Shown: one piece after another, positions 60,083 to 64,000 of the stretch
How the letters are laid out: each line of letters begins with the position of its first letter
How positions within the stretch are numbered: position 1 is the stretch's first letter
Assembly (NCBI RefSeq): GCF_001310635.1
Contig: NZ_BAXR01000003.1
Coordinates: forward strand, 294,261-358,260
Length of the DNA: 64,000 nucleotides
Reading direction: 5' to 3'
Source: Bacillus sp. JCM 19034
GTDB taxonomy: Bacteria; Bacillota; Bacilli; Bacillales; Bacillaceae_D
Notes under the pieces: model-generated
What the model saw: only the letters and a program-made list of their open reading frames with translations
What the model was told of the DNA's origin: nothing
The model's database searches: none
Program-made: the position numbers and the translations under genes

Positions 60083-60291
60083 TTGAGCTAATACGAATGA
60101 ACGGAAAAACGTTTTTGCTAAATGTTCTATTAATTGAACAAATAGAAGCATTTCCAGATACAACGATTACTCTTGTTAATGGAAAAAAATTAATTGTGCA
60201 AGATGATATTGAAGATGTTAAATTCGCTATCAATACTACGTTGAAAGAGATAGGACTTTTAGCAGTTTATAAAGATGTGGAGGGCACATGA
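60079..60291 (+). CDS. swrD: Swarming motility protein SwrD (FlbD family)
   Basis: SwrD supports flagellar motor power for swarming in B. subtilis. The 70 residues show MIELIRMNGKTFLLN and IEAFPDTTITLVNGKKLIV, typical of the FlbD family. The region just before its ATG has no ribosome site; the nearest one (60033-60040) is separated by a hairpin and a tiny open frame that overlaps its start. fliL follows immediately. Confidence 0.92.
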   Translation: MIELIRMNGKTFLLNVLLIEQIEAFPDTTITLVNGKKLIVQDDIEDVKFAINTTLKEIGLLAVYKDVEGT

Positions 60292-60723
60292 TTGTTTAAA
60301 AATAAATTAATTAATATTATGTTAATCATTTTAGCTGCTCTAACATTGCTTGGAGTCATTGTATTTGTTTTATTTAATCAATTTTTAGATTCTCCTGAAG
60401 AACAGACTGAACCATCAATTGATGAAATTATTAATTTATCATTTGATACAGAAGAAATAACGACAAATTTACTGTCAAATGATTTTATACGTGCTAGTTT
60501 TCGAATTCAAGTAGACAACAAAACAGCACTATCGGAAATAAAGAAGCGCGATTTTCAAATAAATAATATTATTTTACGTTCTTTATCAAATAAACGTTCT
60601 TCAGATTTATCAGGTAATGAAGGAATTATTGAATTTGAAAATGGTATTCGAGACGAAATTAATGCATTAATGCAAGACGGTGAAGTTATTCAAGTTTATA
60701 CAACTAGTTGGGTTATCCAATAG
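60292..60723 (+). CDS. fliL: Flagellar basal-body-associated protein FliL
   Basis: FliL forms a membrane ring around the stator. The 143 residues have one N-terminal membrane helix (about 8-28, IMLIILAALTLLGVIVFVLF) and a periplasmic domain (FIRASFRIQVDNKTAL; VIQVYTTSWVIQ). The TTG at 60292 follows TGGAGGGC and lies directly after the swrD stop. Confidence 0.92.
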   Translation: MFKNKLINIMLIILAALTLLGVIVFVLFNQFLDSPEEQTEPSIDEIINLSFDTEEITTNLLSNDFIRASFRIQVDNKTALSEIKKRDFQINNIILRSLSNKRSSDLSGNEGIIEFENGIRDEINALMQDGEVIQVYTTSWVIQ

Positions 60724-60767
60724 CTCACTTATGCTTTACTGCTTAATTGGATGGAGAGGTGAGGCAC

Positions 60768-61760
60768 TTGGCTGACGTGTTATCTCAAGGCGAAATAGAT
60801 GCCTTGCTATCAGCTATTTCGACTGGAGAAATGGATGCTGATGAATTAAAAAAAGAGGGTAATGAGAAGAAGATAAAAGTCTACGATTTCAAAAGGGCAC
60901 TAAGATTTTCAAAAGATCAAATTCGTAGTTTATCTCGAATTCATGAAAACTTCGCACGACTATTAACGACATATTTTTCAGCACAATTACGGACATATGT
61001 GCAAATTTCGGTGACATCAGTTGACCAGTTACCGTATGAAGAATTTATACGATCGATTCCGTCAATGACTATTTTAAATGTTTTTGAACCTTATCCGTTA
61101 GAAGGAAGGCTCATAATGGAAATTAATCCGAACATTGCTTATGCGATGCTTGACCGCTTACTTGGTGGACAAGGAGGAAGCATTAATAAAGTAGAATCAT
61201 TGACAGAAATTGAAACGAAAATAATGTCGCAATTGTTTCAGCGTACACTTGATAGTTTTCAAGAAGCATGGAGTTCGGTTATCGAGTTAGATCCTGTTAT
61301 GGAAGACATCGAGGTAAATCCGCAATTTTTACAAATGGTATCTCCTAACGAAACGGTTGTCGTCATTTCCTTACAAACAACGATTGCTGAAACATCAGGA
61401 ATGATTAATATTTGTTTGCCACATGTTGTATTAGAAAGTATATTACCGAAGCTCTCAATGCATTACTGGATGCAAGAAAAGAAGAAAGAACGGAATGAAG
61501 GCGAACAAGAGCTAATTGAAAGAAATGTGAAACAAGCACCGTTACTAATTCAAGCAGAGCTTGGACGATCAGAAATGACCATTCACGAATTTTTGAGCTT
61601 AGCAAATGGTGATGTTATTGAATTAAATCAATCGATACATGAGCCTTTAACAGTACGTGTTGGGGGCGAGAATAAATATAATGCTCAGCCTGGCATATCT
61701 AAAAATCGTGTATCCATACAGATAACGGAAGTGATTGAGGAGGTTGAAGAAGATGAATGA
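60768..61760 (+). CDS. fliM: Flagellar motor switch protein FliM
   Basis: FliM binds CheY-phosphate and FliG in the C ring. The 330 residues begin MADVLSQGEIDALLSAISTG, the CheY-binding peptide, and show KVYDFKRALRFSKDQIRSL, MTILNVFEPYPLEGRLIMEI and the C-terminal SpoA domain (LGRSEMTIHEFLSLANGDVI). The TTG at 60768 follows AGAGGTGAGG; a TTG at 60747 is also in frame. Its end overlaps fliY by 8 bases. Confidence 0.95.
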   Translation: MADVLSQGEIDALLSAISTGEMDADELKKEGNEKKIKVYDFKRALRFSKDQIRSLSRIHENFARLLTTYFSAQLRTYVQISVTSVDQLPYEEFIRSIPSMTILNVFEPYPLEGRLIMEINPNIAYAMLDRLLGGQGGSINKVESLTEIETKIMSQLFQRTLDSFQEAWSSVIELDPVMEDIEVNPQFLQMVSPNETVVVISLQTTIAETSGMINICLPHVVLESILPKLSMHYWMQEKKKERNEGEQELIERNVKQAPLLIQAELGRSEMTIHEFLSLANGDVIELNQSIHEPLTVRVGGENKYNAQPGISKNRVSIQITEVIEEVEEDE

Positions 61761-62967
61761 CGATATGCTATCCCAAGAAGAAATTAATGAGTTGTTGAAA
61801 GGTGTTTCTAGTAGTGAGGATGAGGATAGCTCACAGCCTAGTTCAAACAGCGAATTAAATATTTCTGATTATATCTCCGAAGTTGAACGTGACGCACTAG
61901 GTGAAATTGGAAATATTTCATTTGGAAGTGCATCGACTGCTTTATCAACATTATTGAACCAGAAGGTTGATATTACTACACCAACGTTGATCGTTATAAG
62001 TCGTGAAGATTTACAGCAAGAATTCCCTAAGCCGCATGTTGCAATTCATGTTGATTATACTGAAGGCTTTGAAGGGATGAATTTGTTTGTTATGAAAACG
62101 AGTGATGCGGCAATTATCGCTGATTTAATGTTAGGCGGAGATGGGACAAATCCAGATGAAGAGTTAAATGAAATGCACACTAGTGCTGTACAGGAAGCAA
62201 TGAATCAAATGATGGGTTCTGCTTCGACATCAATGTCAACGATTTTTAATAAACGAGTTGATATATCACCACCGAGTATCGATTTAATGGATGTGAAAAA
62301 CGGTAGAGGGACGAGTCATGTTCCAGATGAAGATATATTAATTCAAATTTCGTTTCGACTAACTGTAGGAAATCTAATTGATTCTAAAATTATGCAATTA
62401 GTGACCATTTCTTTTGCTAAAGACCTTGTAAATGAGTTAATGAATCCAAATGTTCCTGCTGCGGTTACAAATAGCGAGGATGAGAACAAGCAAATTCCTC
62501 CACCGCAAACAAATCCGCAACATGTTGAATCTAGTACACACGAAACTAGCACTAACTCTAGGGGGGAAGCAGAACCTCAAATACAGGGGAATTTTCCAAA
62601 TCGAACTCAGCAACATTTAGGTAGTCAGTTTCATCAACGAGATGTTGATGTACAGCCTGCTGCATTTTCCCAGTTTGAAGATCCGCAGTTATCTCATGAA
62701 GAATCTAATAACTTAAACATGTTACTAGATATTCCTTTAGAGGTAACAGTTGAGTTAGGTAGAACGAATCGTTCAATAAAGGAAATATTAGGTTTCTCAC
62801 AAGGATCAATTATTGAGCTAGATAAATTAGCGGGAGAACCAGTTGATATATTAGTTAATAGAAAGCTTATAGCTAAAGGTGAAGTCGTTGTTATTGATGA
62901 AAACTTCGGTGTAAGGGTAACGGATATCGTTAGCCAAGAAGCAAGACTTAATCAATTAAAAAGATAA
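61753..62967 (+). CDS. fliY: Flagellar switch and CheY-P phosphatase FliY
   Basis: FliY is the FliN-type switch protein of Bacillus with added CheC-like phosphatase activity. The N-terminus MNDDMLSQEEINELLKG binds CheY-P. Two CheC-type active sites are seen, ERDALGEIGNISFGSASTA and VQEAMNQMMGSASTSMST, each with the Glu and Asn. A Gln/Asn/Ser-rich linker precedes the C-terminal SpoA domain (LEVTVELGRTNRSIKEILGF). The ATG at 61753 follows TTGAGGAGG within fliM. Confidence 0.95.
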   Translation: MNDDMLSQEEINELLKGVSSSEDEDSSQPSSNSELNISDYISEVERDALGEIGNISFGSASTALSTLLNQKVDITTPTLIVISREDLQQEFPKPHVAIHVDYTEGFEGMNLFVMKTSDAAIIADLMLGGDGTNPDEELNEMHTSAVQEAMNQMMGSASTSMSTIFNKRVDISPPSIDLMDVKNGRGTSHVPDEDILIQISFRLTVGNLIDSKIMQLVTISFAKDLVNELMNPNVPAAVTNSEDENKQIPPPQTNPQHVESSTHETSTNSRGEAEPQIQGNFPNRTQQHLGSQFHQRDVDVQPAAFSQFEDPQLSHEESNNLNMLLDIPLEVTVELGRTNRSIKEILGFSQGSIIELDKLAGEPVDILVNRKLIAKGEVVVIDENFGVRVTDIVSQEARLNQLKR

Positions 62968-62980
62968 GTAGGTGAATATT

Positions 62981-63343
62981 TTGGCTAGTAGTGTGTTAAT
63001 AGTTGATGATGCTGCTTTTATGAGAATGATGATCAAAGATATTCTTACTAAAAATGGGTATGAAGTTGTAGGTGAGGCAGCAGATGGAAATCAAGCAGTA
63101 GAAAAGTATAAAGAACTATCCCCAGATTTAGTAACCTTAGATATTACAATGCCTGAAAAAGATGGCATAGCAGCATTAAAAGAAATCATGTCTTTTAATA
63201 ATCAAGCAAAAGTAATCATGTGTTCTGCAATGGGTCAACAATCTATGGTTATTGAAGCTATACAATCTGGTGCGAAGGATTTCATCGTCAAACCTTTTCA
63301 AGCAGACCGTGTATTAGAAGCGGTAGAAAAAACTTTGGCGTAG
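62981..63343 (+). CDS. cheY: Chemotaxis response regulator CheY
   Basis: CheY carries the chemotaxis signal to FliM and FliY. The 120 residues show the acidic pair in VLIVDDAAFMRMMIKDIL, the phosphorylated aspartate in LVTLDITMPEKDG, the conserved serine in IMCSAMGQQ and the lysine in FIVKPFQADRV. The TTG at 62981 follows AGTAGGTGA and gives the family start. Confidence 0.95.
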   Translation: MASSVLIVDDAAFMRMMIKDILTKNGYEVVGEAADGNQAVEKYKELSPDLVTLDITMPEKDGIAALKEIMSFNNQAKVIMCSAMGQQSMVIEAIQSGAKDFIVKPFQADRVLEAVEKTLA

Positions 63344-63365
63344 ATAGGTGAGATGGAGGGAAGTT

Positions 63366-64000
63366 GTGAACATAATTAAGGTCACGTCGGTTGGCATTTC
63401 ATTTATCATTGTTTGGAGTATCTTTCCGCTCTTACTTTCTGCGAATGAGCCGATACCAATTGATGAGTGTAATGTCAGCCAATACATTAACGGTGAATGT
63501 CAAAATTCACAGGGAACTCTTTCTGAAGTTGAGACGAATGAAGTTGAACAAATTAACGAGGACGTATTTCCTAAACAAAATACGTTTCGTATTTTTATTC
63601 AAACAATCGCAGCATTAGCATTTGTCATTTTTTTATTATATATGTTTTTACGGTTTGTTGGAAAACGATCACAATCGTTTCGCTCAACTCAAATGCTCCA
63701 AAATATTGGAGGAGCTCAACTGGGCACAAATCGATCCATTCAAATAATACGTGTTAATGATCGGATATTCGTTGTTGGAGTGGGAGAGTCGATTCATTTA
63801 TTGAAAGAAATTACGGATCCAGAAGAGGTTACTAAAATGATAGAACAGCACCAACAGAAAATCGAATCGTTCGATCAACCGCTCGATAAAGTAAAGAGCT
63901 GGTTTAAAAAGGAAAATAGAAATGAACCTCAAACGAGCCATGATGCATTTAAACAAATATTAACAAAGCAATTGAAGGATGTTCAGCAAACTCAAAAAAA
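63366..64000 (+). CDS. fliZ: Flagellar export protein FliO/FliZ, truncated by window end
   Basis: FliO (FliZ in B. subtilis) helps assemble the FliP export gate. The GTG at 63366 follows ATGGAGGGAAG. The protein begins with a hydrophobic signal-like stretch (VGISFIIVWSIFPLLLSA), an extracellular segment with two cysteines, and a membrane helix (TIAALAFVIFLLYMFLRFV). The cytoplasmic domain has MLQNIGGAQLGTNRSIQIIR and VVGVGESIHLLKEI. No stop is reached before the window ends. Confidence 0.9.
   Translation, partial: MNIIKVTSVGISFIIVWSIFPLLLSANEPIPIDECNVSQYINGECQNSQGTLSEVETNEVEQINEDVFPKQNTFRIFIQTIAALAFVIFLLYMFLRFVGKRSQSFRSTQMLQNIGGAQLGTNRSIQIIRVNDRIFVVGVGESIHLLKEITDPEEVTKMIEQHQQKIESFDQPLDKVKSWFKKENRNEPQTSHDAFKQILTKQLKDVQQTQK

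Noticed and set aside
63391-63618. A 75-codon open frame inside the fliZ region
   Set aside because: It is out of frame with the longer fliO/FliZ frame from 63366, which has the signal sequence, membrane helix and conserved domain and runs to the window end.

Overview
The window is a stretch of Bacillaceae chromosome. Its gene order closely follows the Bacillus subtilis priA-to-fliZ region (priA, fmt, rsmB, prpC, prkC, rsgA, rpe, spoVM, rpmB, asp23/yloU, fakA, recG, fapR-plsX-fabD-fabG-acpP, rnc, smc, ftsY, ylxM, ffh, rpsP, khpA, rimM, trmD, rplS, lepB, rbgA, rnhB, ylqG, ylqH, sucC, sucD, dprA, topA, trmFO, xerC, hslV, hslU, codY, fla/che operon). An intact 26-codon spoVM marks an endospore former. 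AT-rich codon use and strong AGGAGG ribosome sites fit the same family. The species cannot be named; a low-GC, possibly alkaliphilic, Bacillus relative is an inference.

Layout. 1-7228: primosome, translation initiation, rRNA modification and the PrpC/PrkC phosphatase-kinase pair, then RsgA and Rpe. 7229-8058: a long gene-poor leader, spoVM and convergent rpmB. 8267-13371: Asp23-like protein, the fatty-acid kinase pair FakA/FakB, and RecG. 13375-16976: the FapR regulon operon with its operator. 17091-24734: RNase III, Smc, FtsY, YlxM and Ffh (RNA processing, chromosome segregation, SRP). 24820-27323: rpsP-khpA-rimM-trmD-rplS. 34093-49472: lepB to codY. 49855-64000: the start of the fla/che operon (flgB to fliZ), truncated by the window end.

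The exception to this conserved backbone is 27334-33820, about 6.5 kb inserted exactly at the 3' end of rplS. It is flanked by a perfect 94-bp direct repeat (27240-27333 and 33727-33820) that duplicates the last 84 coding bases of rplS, so the ribosomal gene stays intact. The insert holds a truncated tyrosine integrase fused to the tail of a pre-endolysin gene, a prophage-type amidase endolysin, and a minus-strand LXG polymorphic toxin cassette: two small helical partner proteins, an LXG toxin with an unrecognised C-terminus, and a small two-helix membrane protein that may be the immunity factor. It also holds a lone YolD-like protein, an excisionase-like protein, and a Cro/CI-type repressor facing a small gene of unknown function across three related operators. 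It looks like a deleted prophage or integrative element that now mainly carries an interbacterial-competition toxin. This is the most interesting part of the window.

Sequence quality matters here. About twenty single-base indels, mostly deletions in short homopolymers, break genes that must be functional (ffh, smc, rnc, rpsP, trmD, recG, fakA, trmFO, fliF, fliH, fliI, fliJ), and codY has an in-frame nonsense codon. I treat these as probable sequencing or assembly errors, give full-length coordinates across them and state where each break lies.
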